From Rhodoblastus sp963713695 (GTDB lineage: Bacteria; Pseudomonadota; Alphaproteobacteria; Rhizobiales; Beijerinckiaceae): a stretch of DNA of 64,000 nt. Below are positions 40,733-51,210 of the stretch, piece by piece (within the stretch, counting starts at the first letter, position 1; each line of letters opens with the position of its first letter). A model generated the notes under the pieces. It did no database searches and was not told where the DNA came from. It saw nothing but the letters and a program-made list of their open reading frames with translations. The stretch is from NCBI GenBank assembly GCA_963713695.1, contig CAVQMU010000003.1, positions 248,001-312,000 on the forward strand, written 5' to 3'. Both the position numbers and the translations under genes were made by a program.

Positions 40733-40984
40733 TCACTTCTTTCCTTGCCGCATGATGTCCTGCAGCCAGCCGGCGTCGAGGCTTCCAGGGGTCATCCACA
40801 TTTTGAGCAGGGCTTCGGGCGAATAGCGGTCGAGTGATTCCATCATCCGCTTTTCCAGTTCCTCCATCGCACGCTTCTGCATCGGCTCGAAATCTGGAAG
40901 TCCCATGAAAGACCGAGCCTCCGCGGGGGTGCAATCGATATTGATCGTGATCTTCATCTTTCCGTCCCCAGACTCGCCGTCCAT
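40733..40984 (-). CDS. Small conserved protein, DUF6489-like
   Basis: An 83-aa cytosolic protein. The pattern KITINIDCTPAEARSFMGLPDFEPMQKRA matches a small family (DUF6489) often found beside acyl-CoA dehydrogenases. MKITIN at 40957 is an alternative start with GGAAAG upstream. It is the last gene of the minus-strand fatty-acid operon. Function unknown. Confidence 0.7.
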   Translation of the reverse strand: MDGESGDGKMKITINIDCTPAEARSFMGLPDFEPMQKRAMEELEKRMMESLDRYSPEALLKMWMTPGSLDAGWLQDIMRQGKK

Positions 40985-41063
40985 CAGGAAGTTCCTTTCA
41001 ATACATAGTCATAAGAACGGCAAACGCCAATGATTTCGGGCAAGAGCGTCAATAATTCGGTAA

Positions 41064-42852
41064 TCAGCCGGCAAGCAGCGCCGGATCGAACGAGGCGATG
41101 TCGTCCGCGCCGTGGACGATGACGGCGTGCAGCGCCTCGGCCTGCGGCAGGAGTTGCGAGGCGTAGAAATCGGCGAAAGCGAGCTTGCCGCGTAAAAAGG
41201 CGGGATCGTTTTCGCCTGATGCGAGCAGGCTCGCCGCGGCTTTCGCCTGCTTGAGCACGAGCCAGCCGCCCGCGACATAACCCGACAGATGCAGCAACGA
41301 GACGGCCGAAGCCGCGGTCTTCGCCGGCGCCGCGCGATGCGTCTGCACGACCCAGTCCACCGCCTCGCCCAGCCGGGCGAGCGGCGAGGCCAGGGCCTTG
41401 GCGAGCTTCGCCACCTCGGGGATAGCCGCCGCCTCGGCCCGCGTCGCCTCGATTTCCGCGATCAGGTCGCGGACCGCTGCGCCGCCGTCGCGGGCGATCT
41501 TGCGACCCACCAGGTCGTTCGCCTGGATGCCCGTGGTGCCCTCGTAAATGGTGGTGATGCGGGAATCGCGGAAATGCTGCGCGGCGCCGGTCTCCTCGAC
41601 GAAGCCCATGCCGCCATGGACCTGCACGCCGGTCGAGGCGACCTGGATGGCGTTTTCGGTGCAAAAGCCCTTGACCACGGGAATGAGCAGGTCGACCCGC
41701 GCCTGCGCCCGCTTCGCCTCGGCCGCGTCGGGCGAGCGATGGGCGATGTCCATCTGCGCCGCCGCATAATAGGCGAGCGCGCGCATGGCCTCGATCCGCG
41801 CCTTCATGTCGAGCAGCATGCGCTTGACGTCGGGGTGGAAGGCGATCGGCGCCCCGTCCGGCGCGTCGATCGGCCGGCCCTGCACACGCTGCCCCGCATA
41901 GTCGCGAGCCTGCTGGAAGGCGCGCTCGGCGATGGCGACCCCTTCGAGCCCGACGTTGAGGCGGGCGTGATTCATCATGGTGAACATGTATTCGAGGCCG
42001 CGGTGCGGCTCGCCGACAAGATAGCCCGATCGCCCCGCCCTTGTCGCCGAAGGACATCACCGCCGTCGGGCTGCCGTGGATGCCGAGCTTGTGCTCGATC
42101 GACGAGCAGACGAGATCGTTGCGCGCGCCGAGCGAGCCATCGGCATTGACCAGGAATTTCGGCACGATGAACAGCGAAATGCCTTTTACGCCCGCAGGCG
42201 CGTCGGGCAGCCGCGCCAGCACGAGATGGACGATGTTTTCGGAAACGTCGTTCTCGCCCCAGGTGATGAAGATCTTCGTGCCGGTGATGCGATAGCCGTC
42301 GCCGTCGGGAACCGCGCGCGTGCGCACCGCGGCGAGGTCGGAGCCCGCCTGCGGCTCGGTCAGGTTCATCGTGCCGGTCCACGTCCCCGCCGCCATTTTC
42401 GGAATATACAGCGCCTTCTGCGCGTCGGAGCCGTGATGGTCGATGGCGGCCATGGCGCCGATGGTCAGCATCTGGCACAGCGAGAAGGCCAGGTTCGCCG
42501 CCGTCCACATTTCCAGCACGGGCGTCGAAACGAGGCTCGGCAGGCCCTGGCCGCCGTAATGCGCCTCGGCCGGCATGGCGTGCCAGCCCTGTTCGCAGAA
42601 GGCGGAAAACGCCTCCTTGACCCCGTCGGGCGTCGTCACCACGCCGTCCTTGCAGACACATCCCTGCCTGTCGCCCGGCTGGTTCAGCGGCGCCAGCACG
42701 TCCCCCGCGAATTTGCCCGCTTCCTCGAAAATGGCTTCGACCAGATCGATCGAGACCTCCTCGGCGCCCGGCAGGGCGGCGATGCGATCGAGATCGCCGA
42801 CCGTTCGCAGGGTGAAGAGCATGTCGCGGATCGGCGCGTTGTAGGCGGTCAT
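41064..42852 (-). CDS. Acyl-CoA dehydrogenase, frame break near 42027
   Basis: About 595 aa, an FAD enzyme catalysing the first step of fatty-acid beta-oxidation. The N-terminal half has AMPAEAHYGGQGLPSLVS, the FAD/substrate region GTMNLTEPQAGSDL and ITGTKIFITWGENDVSENI. The C-terminal half has MNHARLNVGLEGVAIAERAF and ITTIYEGTTGIQANDLVGRK. The latter two patterns mark the long-chain, FadE-like C-terminal-extended group. An extra base in the C run at 42025-42027 splits the frame; without it the join reads GAIGYLVGEPHRGLEYMFTM. It lies 39 bases downstream of the acyl-CoA synthetase gene. Confidence 0.9.
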
Positions 42853-42891
42853 GGAGCACTCCGGATATGTCTAAGGCTTTGCATCAGCAAT

Positions 42892-44529
42892 TCAGCTTAT
42901 CGAGTCGGCTTCCCTGGCTTTTTCGCGCAGGATGAACTTCTGGATCTTGCCGGTCGATGTCTTTGGCAGGGCGCCGAAGATGAATTTCTTGGGAACCTTG
43001 AACCGCGCCATGTGCGCCCGGCAGAACTCCAGCATGTCCTCCTGCGTCGGCGCGGCGCCTTCGCGGATCTCGATGAAGGCGCAGGGGACCTCGCCCCATT
43101 TCTCGTCCGGCGCCGCCACCACGGCCGCCGCCAGCACGTCCTTGTGGCGGTAGAGCACGTCCTCGACCTCGAGCGAGGAAATGTTCTCCCCGCCTGATAT
43201 GATGATGTCCTTGGAGCGGTCCTTGATCTTGATATAGCCGTCCGGCTCGATCACCGCGAGATCGCCGGTGCGGAACCAGCCGCCCGCGAAACTCTCCTGC
43301 GACGCGCGCTCGTTCTTGAGATAGCCCTTCATCACGATATTGCCGCGGAAGACGATTTCGCCCATGGTCGCGCCGTCGTGCGGCACGGGCTTGAAATTGA
43401 CGAGATCGACCACGTCGATCCCCTCCTGCATCATGGCGCGCACGCCTTGCCGTCCATTCAGCTCCGCCCGCTTTTCAAGCGGCAGCTCATCCCATTCTTT
43501 CTGCTTGGCGCAGACCGAGGCCGGGCCGTAGGTTTCGGTCAGGCCATAGACGTGGGTGATGGAAATGCCGATCTTTTCCGCGCCTTCGATGATCGCGGCC
43601 GGCGGCGCGGCGCCTGCGATCAGGCCGTCGACGCCATGGTCGATCCCTGCCTGATCCGCGGGATCGGCATTGATCAGCAGCCCGTAGACGATCGGCGCGC
43701 CGCACATATGGCTGACCTTTTCCTTGCGGATCAGCTCAAAAATCGCCTTGGGATCGACGCGGCGCAGGCAGACGTTGACGCCGGCATTCGCCGCCATGGT
43801 CCAGGGAAAGCACCAGCCGTTGCAATGAAACATCGGCAGCGTCCAGAGATAGACCGAATGCGGCGCCATGCCCCAGGTGACGATGTTCGAGACGGCGTTC
43901 AGGTAGGCGCCGCGATGGTGATAGACCACCCCCTTGGGATTGCCGGTGGTGCCGGACGTATAGTTGAGGGCGATGGCGTCCCATTCGTCATCGGGCATGA
44001 TGGGTTCGAAAGCCGGATCGCCCTGGCCGATGAAGGCCTCGTAGTCGATCTCGCCGAGGTTTGCGCCGCCTTCGAAAAGCTTGTCGTCCACATCGATGAC
44101 GAGGGGTTTCGGCCCCGTCATCATTTTCAGCGCCTTGTCGATGACGCGCGAAAATTCGCGGTCGGTCAGCAGGACCTTGGCCTCGCCATGGTCGAGCATG
44201 AAAGCGATGGCCTCAGCGTCGAGCCTCGTGTTGAGCGTGTTGAGAACGGCGCCGGCCATGGGGACGCCGAAATGCGCCTCGAACATCTCGGGTATGTTGG
44301 GGAGCATGGCGGCGACCGTATCGTTCTTGCCGATGCCGCGCTTGTGCAAGGCCGAGGCGAGCCGTCGGCAACGCTCGTTGGTCTCCTTCCAGGTGAATCG
44401 CTGGGGACCATGGATGATCGAGGTCTTGTGCGGGAAGACGTCGGCGGCGCGGGCGATGAAACTCAAAGGCGTCAGCGCGGCGAAATTGGCGCGGTTCCGG
44501 TCGAGACCGGTCTCGTAAGCTTTGCCCAT
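42892..44529 (-). CDS. Acyl-CoA synthetase (AMP-forming)
   Basis: A 545-aa adenylate-forming enzyme that activates fatty or short/medium acids to acyl-CoA. The AMP-binding motif is NYTSGTTGNPKGVVYHHRG, then GLTETYGPA, FRTGDLAVIEPDGYIKIKDRSKD, and the catalytic Lys in LPKTSTGKIQK. ATG 44529 (MGKAYETGLDRN) has AGGAG upstream; the frame is open further 5' without family similarity. The sequence resembles the medium-chain/propionate-like branch (methylthiopropionate-CoA ligase-like). It heads an operon with the acyl-CoA dehydrogenase and the DUF6489-like gene. Confidence 0.88.
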   Translation of the reverse strand: MGKAYETGLDRNRANFAALTPLSFIARAADVFPHKTSIIHGPQRFTWKETNERCRRLASALHKRGIGKNDTVAAMLPNIPEMFEAHFGVPMAGAVLNTLNTRLDAEAIAFMLDHGEAKVLLTDREFSRVIDKALKMMTGPKPLVIDVDDKLFEGGANLGEIDYEAFIGQGDPAFEPIMPDDEWDAIALNYTSGTTGNPKGVVYHHRGAYLNAVSNIVTWGMAPHSVYLWTLPMFHCNGWCFPWTMAANAGVNVCLRRVDPKAIFELIRKEKVSHMCGAPIVYGLLINADPADQAGIDHGVDGLIAGAAPPAAIIEGAEKIGISITHVYGLTETYGPASVCAKQKEWDELPLEKRAELNGRQGVRAMMQEGIDVVDLVNFKPVPHDGATMGEIVFRGNIVMKGYLKNERASQESFAGGWFRTGDLAVIEPDGYIKIKDRSKDIIISGGENISSLEVEDVLYRHKDVLAAAVVAAPDEKWGEVPCAFIEIREGAAPTQEDMLEFCRAHMARFKVPKKFIFGALPKTSTGKIQKFILREKAREADSIS

Positions 44530-44766
44530 CCTGCAATCTCCTGCCCATTGTTCTTGTCGGCGCGCCCTATCCGGACCGTCCGGACGCGCTGTGGTTGCGC
44601 CAAGCTTAGCGCATTCCCACGCCGGACTCATCCTAGCCGGAAGGCAAAGACGGATCGATTTTTCCAAGCCGGGCCGCGAGGCAAAAAGTTAACTCTGCCG
44701 CAAAAATGGCCTCGCACAAGCCGGTTGTTAAAAATTGAATGATGCAACTACAGCGTGCGTTAACGC

Positions 44767-47517
44767 ATGGTTCCGCATCTTCATCGCATTGAAGACAGCT
44801 TAGCCAAAAGCGAGACAGACGTGCAGCCGCAAACCGACGTCCAGGGCAATTCCCAAGAAGGCGATCCGAGACATGGCGTCAAGAGGCGCCGCATCAACAC
44901 GGCCCGGCGCAGGCCGATGATGTTCGCCGTCGTGGCGGCGGGGCTGGTCCTGTCGCTTCTCGCTTTCCGCGTCGGACAGCAAGCGGAGACGACCCGCATC
45001 CAGGCCTCGTTCGAACGCACGGCCAGCGAACGCGTCGCGGCCGTGGAGGCGCGGCTTCTCGCCACCGTGGGCACGCTGCATTCGCTGGCTTCGTTCTTCG
45101 AGACAACAGGCGATGTCGCGCCGGAAAAATTCACAAGCTTCGTCACGCCGCTCCTGTCAGCCACCGCGGGCGTGCAGGCTTATGAATGGGTGCCGCTGGT
45201 GACCTCGGACGAACGGTCGAAGGTCGAGGCGCTGGGCGAGCGCAACCAGCCGGGCTTCCACGTCGCCGAACGCGCGCCGGGCGGCGCGATGCGGGCCGCC
45301 GGCCAGCGCGAGCGCTATTTCCCGGTCTTCTATGTCGAACCGCTGCGCGGCAACGAAAAGGCGCTGGGATTCGACCTCTATTCCAACGAGGCGCGCCATG
45401 CGGCGATCGACGCCGCCATCGACGCGCGCGCGCCGCAAGCGACCGCCCGCATCACGCTGGTGCAGGAGACGGGAGACCAGTACGGCTTTCTGGTTTTCTA
45501 CCCGGTGTTCGCCCGTTCCGGCTTTGGCCGCGACGATCTTCGCGGCGTCGTGCTCGGCGTGTTCCGCATCGGCGACGTGATCGCCGGGACCACGGGGGAG
45601 AAGGCGTCCGACAGCGACATGACCCTGTCGATCTGGGATCTCGCCGCTGACCCCATGGAATCCCAGCTCTTCCCTCGGACATATGGGCCGCGTGAAAAAA
45701 ACGCCTCGCCCGTTTCGACCTCGCGCAATTTGTCCGTGGGCGGCCGGCCCTGGAAAGTGGTCGCGACAGCAACGCCCGCCTATGTCGCCAACGAGCGCGG
45801 ATACCTGCCCTGGGCCTTTCTCGCCGTCGCCCTGTGCCTGACCGTCAACATCGCCTGGCTGCTCGACCGCCGCTATGCGGTGGAGGAGGAAGTCATCGTC
45901 CGCACCGCCGAGATGCGGCAGGCCCGCGACGATGCGCGCGAGGCCAACCGCGCCAAATCGGATTTCCTCGCGACCATGAGCCATGAAATCCGCACGCCGC
46001 TCAATGGCGTCATCGCCATGGCCGATCACCTGCTGGAGAAATCCCTTCCCGACGACCAGCGCGAACCGCTGCAAATCATCGCGAAGTCGAGCGAGCACCT
46101 GCTGAGCGTCATCAACGACATCCTCGACTATTCCAAGCTCGAGGCGCGCAAGCTCGAATTCGAGAGCCGCCCCTTCGCCATCGCCGCGCTGGTCCGCAAC
46201 GTCGCGGAAACCTTCACCGTGCAGGCCGAGGACAAGGGCCTTCATCTCGACATCCATCTTGCCGAGGACCTGCCGCCTTTCGTCGCCGGCGACGCCGTGC
46301 GGCTGCGCCAGATCCTGCTGAATTTCGTCTCGAACGCCATAAAATTCACGGCGCACGGCCATGTCTGCATCGAGGCGTCGTGCCGCGACGAGGCGGCCAG
46401 CCTGGATAATCCTCCCAGGCTGCGGCTTGAACTGATGGTGCGGGATTCCGGCGTCGGCATGAGCGAGGAAGCGCAGAAAAAGCTTTTCACCGAATTCTGG
46501 CAGGCCGACAGCTCCATTTCGCGCCGCTATGGCGGCACCGGCCTCGGCCTGGCCATCGCCCGCCGCATGGCGGAACAGATGGGCGGCGACATATTGGTCG
46601 CCAGCGCGCCGGGCGTCGGCAGCGCCTTCACCATCACGCTTCCGGTCGAGCGCGTGGCGAAGGAAGCAGCGCCCTCGCCCGATCGCAGCGAGCGGAAAGC
46701 CGCCGCGTCGAGCCAGGACTTCGAAGGCGATTTCCGCGGAAAACAGATCCTGCTCGTCGAGGACAATCCCACCAACCGCCGCATCGCCAAGACGATACTG
46801 GCCCGCACCGGCGCAAGGATCGACACGGCGCAGGACGGAGCAGAGGCTGTCGCCGCCGCGAAATCCACCGCCTATGACTTGATACTGATGGACATTCACA
46901 TGCCCAACATGAACGGGTTCGAGGCGACTCGCGCCATCCGCGCCCTGCCCGCTCCCAACGGCAATGCGCCAATTGTCGCGCTCAGCGCCAGCGCCTTCCA
47001 GGAGGACCAGGACCAGTGCCGCGCCGCGGGCATGAATGATTTTCTCGCGAAACCCTATCGCGGCGGGCCCTTGCGCGAGATCGTCGGGCGCGCCATGGGC
47101 GTCTCCGCCGCGGAGCCGGTCTCCAGGGCTCCCGCTATCGAGGCCGCCAACGATTCGAGCTTCTACAGCGACCAGCCCGCCTTCGAATTTGAATGTTTCG
47201 CCGTGCTGGGCAAGGAAATCGGCGAAGAGGACGCCCGCCAGCTTCTCAGCAAATTCATGGGCGACGCGCGCCACCGGCTCGACGACATGCGCGTCGCATT
47301 CGCCCGCCAGGAAATGCTGGTGCTGAAGGACGCCGCCCATTCGCTGAAAAGCTCTTCCGCCATGCTCGGTCTCGCCCGCCTCTCGGCGATCTCCAGGGAG
47401 ATCGAACTGGTCATCCTCAACAAGCATTTCGACCAGGTGGAAAACCTGAACCACGCCGCCAACACCGCCTTCCATGACGCCAGGCCGTTCATCGACGACG
47501 TGCTCAACGCCGCCTGA
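44767..47517 (+). CDS. CHASE-domain hybrid histidine kinase with receiver and HPt
   Basis: A 916-aa membrane sensor. TM1 (MMFAVVAAGLVLSLLAFRVG) is followed by a periplasmic CHASE domain (residues about 85-320, containing FFETTGDVAPEKFTSFV and YEWVPLV) and TM2 (YLPWAFLAVALCLTVNIAWLL). A HisKA with H406 (MSHEIRTPLNG) and an HATPase (FVSNAIKFTAHG, GGTGLGLAI) come next. The receiver has D709 (LILMDIHMPNMNGFE) and the HPt has H858 (AAHSLKSSSAMLG). The layout is a full ArcB-type phosphorelay in one chain. A receiver gene starts 33 bases downstream and is the likely final acceptor. CHASE domains bind small extracellular ligands; this one is unknown. Confidence 0.92.
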   Translation: MVPHLHRIEDSLAKSETDVQPQTDVQGNSQEGDPRHGVKRRRINTARRRPMMFAVVAAGLVLSLLAFRVGQQAETTRIQASFERTASERVAAVEARLLATVGTLHSLASFFETTGDVAPEKFTSFVTPLLSATAGVQAYEWVPLVTSDERSKVEALGERNQPGFHVAERAPGGAMRAAGQRERYFPVFYVEPLRGNEKALGFDLYSNEARHAAIDAAIDARAPQATARITLVQETGDQYGFLVFYPVFARSGFGRDDLRGVVLGVFRIGDVIAGTTGEKASDSDMTLSIWDLAADPMESQLFPRTYGPREKNASPVSTSRNLSVGGRPWKVVATATPAYVANERGYLPWAFLAVALCLTVNIAWLLDRRYAVEEEVIVRTAEMRQARDDAREANRAKSDFLATMSHEIRTPLNGVIAMADHLLEKSLPDDQREPLQIIAKSSEHLLSVINDILDYSKLEARKLEFESRPFAIAALVRNVAETFTVQAEDKGLHLDIHLAEDLPPFVAGDAVRLRQILLNFVSNAIKFTAHGHVCIEASCRDEAASLDNPPRLRLELMVRDSGVGMSEEAQKKLFTEFWQADSSISRRYGGTGLGLAIARRMAEQMGGDILVASAPGVGSAFTITLPVERVAKEAAPSPDRSERKAAASSQDFEGDFRGKQILLVEDNPTNRRIAKTILARTGARIDTAQDGAEAVAAAKSTAYDLILMDIHMPNMNGFEATRAIRALPAPNGNAPIVALSASAFQEDQDQCRAAGMNDFLAKPYRGGPLREIVGRAMGVSAAEPVSRAPAIEAANDSSFYSDQPAFEFECFAVLGKEIGEEDARQLLSKFMGDARHRLDDMRVAFARQEMLVLKDAAHSLKSSSAMLGLARLSAISREIELVILNKHFDQVENLNHAANTAFHDARPFIDDVLNAA

Positions 47518-47550
47518 AAACGTGAATTAGAAAAGCTGGAGATCAAGAAA

Positions 47551-48012
47551 ATGCGCAGTCAAAAGACGATCGACCATTCGGACGTGCTGGTCGGCATGGC
47601 GCCGATCGTCACCCGGCTGCTGGTGGTGGACGACGATCCGATCCAGCGCCGCGTCATCGGCAAGATCGGCCTTCAGGCCGGGCATACGGTGCTGGCCGCT
47701 GGAACGCTCGACGAAGCCATGGAGATTCTGCGCCGCGAAGAGATCGACTGCGCCACCATCGACCTCGGGCTCGGCGAAAACACTGGCCTCGACCTGCTGA
47801 AATTGATCGGCGGCATGGATCGCAACATCGAAACGCTGGTGATCAGCGGCTCGTCCGAGCAGGTGCTGGAGGAGACGCGGGTCATGGCCGAGCAGGCCGG
47901 ATTGAAACTCTTCGCGCTGTTTTCGAAACCGCTCGACCTCTCCTCGCTCAGGCAGTCGCTGGCCCGGGCGCGCGAAACCGTGTGGATGCGCAGGGATGAC
48001 GGCGCGTCCTGA
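47551..48012 (+). CDS. Single-domain response regulator
   Basis: A 153-aa receiver with a 20-residue N-terminal extension. Acidic residues are in LLVVDDDPIQR, the phospho-acceptor is D71 (TIDLGLGENTG), Ser is in LVISGSSE and Lys is in FSKPLDL. No output domain. It is co-transcribed with the CHASE hybrid kinase (33-base gap) and probably accepts phosphate from its HPt domain. Confidence 0.87.
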   Translation: MRSQKTIDHSDVLVGMAPIVTRLLVVDDDPIQRRVIGKIGLQAGHTVLAAGTLDEAMEILRREEIDCATIDLGLGENTGLDLLKLIGGMDRNIETLVISGSSEQVLEETRVMAEQAGLKLFALFSKPLDLSSLRQSLARARETVWMRRDDGAS

Positions 48013-48121
48013 TGCGCGTTTGCCGTGGCGCTGAACGGCGCGGCGCGGTGAGCCGTCAAAACTGGAAATCGTGCGCCGCGCCGCTATCAAAAATACGACC
48101 AGGAAGCAAAATAAAATTCAG

Positions 48122-48140
48122 CGACGGATACGTCGTTTTT
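48122..48140 (+). terminator. Probable terminator after the CHASE kinase operon
   Basis: CGACG-GATA-CGTCG stem followed by five T, 109 bases past the receiver stop. It lies in a locally AT-rich stretch (about 48080-48270) that also must hold the promoter of the repeat-protein gene. Confidence 0.5.
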
Positions 48141-48284
48141 AAGTCAAATACGGACTGAAACTATAAAAAATAATCGATGCCGCAGCGGAATATGTGATAC
48201 CAAGGTCATTCAGTTCATCGCTCGATTTTAGGCAATCACGCTTTTAAGCAGCAAGACTGTATATTTGTTGATATAGGATGCGGA

Positions 48285-51204
48285 ATGGCAAACCAATTCA
48301 TGCTTTTTTATGGCTATTCGGACAATTTCGCCGTAGTTTCCTCCGGATCATCAGCCCAAATAGGCCAGGGGTTTTCGGGGCTTTATTATTCAGATGCAAC
48401 CGCCGCCGGAACTTCTACCCTCGGCATCGTCGGGGAGGGTAACGATGGAGCGACAGGCATCACTGGACCAGGTTACAACGGACCATTCTACTCGACCCTT
48501 CTTGGGGCCGCCAATGAAGATATTGTTTCGTACCAAGGCAAATACCTGATCGAGGGAAGCGACACGTCGTCAGTGACCAATTTTGGCCTCTGGGTCACTT
48601 CCGGGACATCGGCGACAACGCAGGAATTGACCGGGATCGCCGCCGCAAGCGATGGCGGCTTGGATCTGCAGCCGCATTATATGACCCTCCTGAATAATCT
48701 TGTAGTTTTCAGTGGAGTGGACGCCGTCGATACCCAAGGCCTTTGGGTCACCAACGGCACGGCCGCCGGCACAAGCGAGTTGACAGGCATAGCTGGCGCC
48801 CCCAGCTCCGGTTCGCTCGATCCGGCCAATCTGACGGACATAGGCTCGGTTGCCGTTTTCGATGCGCTCGGCGCCGACAATGCCTATTCATTATGGTCCA
48901 CGAATGGTACGGCCGCCGGCACCCAGGAATTAGCCGTCAGCGGCGCCTGGAGCGGCGGTTTGTTCGCTTATGAAACCGCAGGGCCGGCGTCGATCAACCC
49001 GGGGTTTACGGCTTTCGACGGCGGCTTGCTGTTCGAAGGCGCAAATTCCAGCGGCCAGAGGGGTCTCTGGACGACGAATGGCGCGGCAAGCGGAACCTAC
49101 GAGATCACCGGCATCGCCAACACGGATCCGGGCGGTATTTTCTTCAGCAGTGTGTTTAACCTGAATCTGACCGCGGATTTCGCCGTGCTTGACGGCAACG
49201 CCATATTCGCAGGCGTTGACGCCGCGGGCGCCCCGGGCTTGTGGGTGACCGACGGCACGGCTGCGGGCACGTCCGAAATCACGGGCATCTCGGGAGCCAA
49301 TTCCTTCAGCATTTTCGATGGCTACGGCTCAACGCTTCCGGGGCCTGGTTTCGCAACTCTCGGATCCGAAGTGATCTTCGAAGGCGTGAACGCGGCCATG
49401 CAGCAGGGCCTGTGGGAGACAGACGGCACAGCCGCCGGCACCCAGGAAATCACGGGGATCACTGGCGCCAATTCTGCCGGCATTTTCGCCGACAGCGGCC
49501 TCTATCCGGTCCAGTTCACGATCTATGACGGCCACGCTTATTTCGGCGGCGAGGACGCCCAGGGCAATCAAGGCCTATGGATTACGGATGGCACAGCATC
49601 CGGCACTCACGAAATCTATGCCGCCCCGCCAGGCGGCGACCCGATCGCTCCCGTCGACATTGTCGTGGCGGCCCCGACTTTCACGGCGGCGCCGAGGCTG
49701 GCAATCTCCAACACAGCAGGGTCGGCGGGCGCATCCATCACGCTTCCCGGCAAGATCGACGCCGCGGACGCAGCCTCGACCATCACGATTTTCGACGGCG
49801 CGACGCAAATCGGCGCGGCGACGGCGGATTCGACGGGGGCCTGGAGCGCCACGATCACCGGTTCTGGCCAGGGCGTTCATACGTTCACAACTTCAGGCGA
49901 CGAATTCCTTCGGCACGGGAACGTCGAACGCGGTGACCGACCTCGTGAGCGCGAGCGCGAGCTTTTCCGGCGGCGGCCAGGACGTGCTGTTTTCCGGAAC
50001 GAGCGATACGGTGACCCTCAGCGCCGCCGCCAAGAATTGGGATGCTGTCAGCGGCTCGAACGGCGCGGTCAACCTGAGCAGCGCCCAGACGACCGTGACA
50101 GGCGGCGGCGACACGATCAGTTTTGCCGGCGGCTCCGGCGATGCGGCCAGCCTTTTCAGCACCGGCGGAAGCTGGGACGCGGTCAAGGGATCGAACGGCG
50201 CGATCTACCTCAACAGCGGCCAGTCCACGGTTGCCGGCGGCGGCGAGGTGGTCGATTTCGTGAGCGGTTCCGGCAATGCCGCCAGCCTTTTCAGCACCGG
50301 CGGAAGCTGGGACTGGGTCTATGGCTCGAATGGATCGATCTACCTGAACGGCGCGCAGGCGGCGATCCAGGGCGGCGGCGAGATGGTCGATTTCGCGGGC
50401 GGCGCGGGCAATGCGGCGAGCCTCTATTACACCGGCGGCAGCTGGGATTGGGTCTATGCCGCCAGCGGGACCGTCTATCTCAACAGCGCGCAGGCGGCTG
50501 TCCAGGGCGGCGGCGAATCCCTCAGCTTTTCCAGCGGCTCCGGCAATGCGGCCAGCCTCTACAATACCGGCGGCGTCTGGGATTGGCTCTATGGCTCCGG
50601 CGGCTCGATCTATCTCAACAGCGCCCAGGCGGCGATCCAGGGCGGCGGCAACGCCATTGCATTCGTCAGCGGCTCGAACGACGCCGTGAGCCTCTACAAC
50701 ACCGGCGGCGCCTGGGGTTGGGTCTATGGCTCTAACGGAAGCATCAACCTTACCAGCGGCCAGACGGCGCTCTCGGGCGGCGGCGACAAGATCGCTTTCG
50801 CCGGCGGGTCGGGCAATGCGGTGAGCCTCTACAGCTCCGGCGGAAACTGGGACTCCGTCACAGGATCGAACGGCGCGATCTACATGAACGGCTCGCAGGC
50901 GTCGGTCACCGGCTCCAGCGACACGTTCGACATGGCGGGGGCGAACCTCGTTTCGGCCTACGGGACGTCAGACGCCTTCGTGTTCGCGCCGGCGATCGGC
51001 GTCGATGACATCAACAATTTCGGATCGACCGACACGTTGCAGTTCAGCAAGTCCGATTTCGCCAGTTTCGCGGCGCTTTCGACCCCGAGCCACATGTACC
51101 AGTCCGGTGCGAACACGGTGATCTCGCTCGACGCCTCCGACATGGTCACCCTGGCCAATGTCCAGATGACCAGCCTGACCGCGTCGCAGTTCAAGTTCGT
51201 CTGA
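48285..51204 (+). CDS. ELWxxDGT/45-residue repeat protein, probable type I secreted, frame break near 49892
   Basis: About 972 aa with no N-terminal signal peptide. The first half holds eight degenerate ELWxxDGT units (LWVTDGTAAGTSEITGI and variants). A linker with an Ig-like bit (DGATQIGAATADSTGAW) leads to seven 45-residue repeats (GNAASLYNTGGxWDWVYGSNGSIYLNSAQAAIQGGG). The C-terminus (FVFAPAIGVDDINNFGSTDTLQFSKSDF) resembles type I secretion signals of RTX-like adhesins. An extra T near 49892 separates the halves; without it the join reads FTTQATNSFGTGTSNAV. Probably a surface adhesin or matrix protein. No secretion genes lie nearby. Confidence 0.75.
49972..50930 (+). repeat. 135-bp tandem coding repeats
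   Basis: Seven in-frame units of 135 bases (45 residues) in the C-terminal half of the repeat protein. They share the cores SWDWVYGSNGSIYLN and AAIQGGGE. The central units (about 50230-50690) are the most alike, suggesting recent expansion. Confidence 0.85.
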
Positions 51205-51210
51205 GTCGTC

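Noticed and set aside
45157..47475. A 772-residue minus-strand open frame
   Set aside because: Antisense shadow of the CHASE hybrid kinase; no motif and unnatural composition.
49525..50735. Two overlapping long frames in the repeat protein taken as separate genes
   Set aside because: Upstream and downstream halves join into one sensible protein if one T near 49892 is removed; the overlapping parts of each frame are low-complexity shadow.
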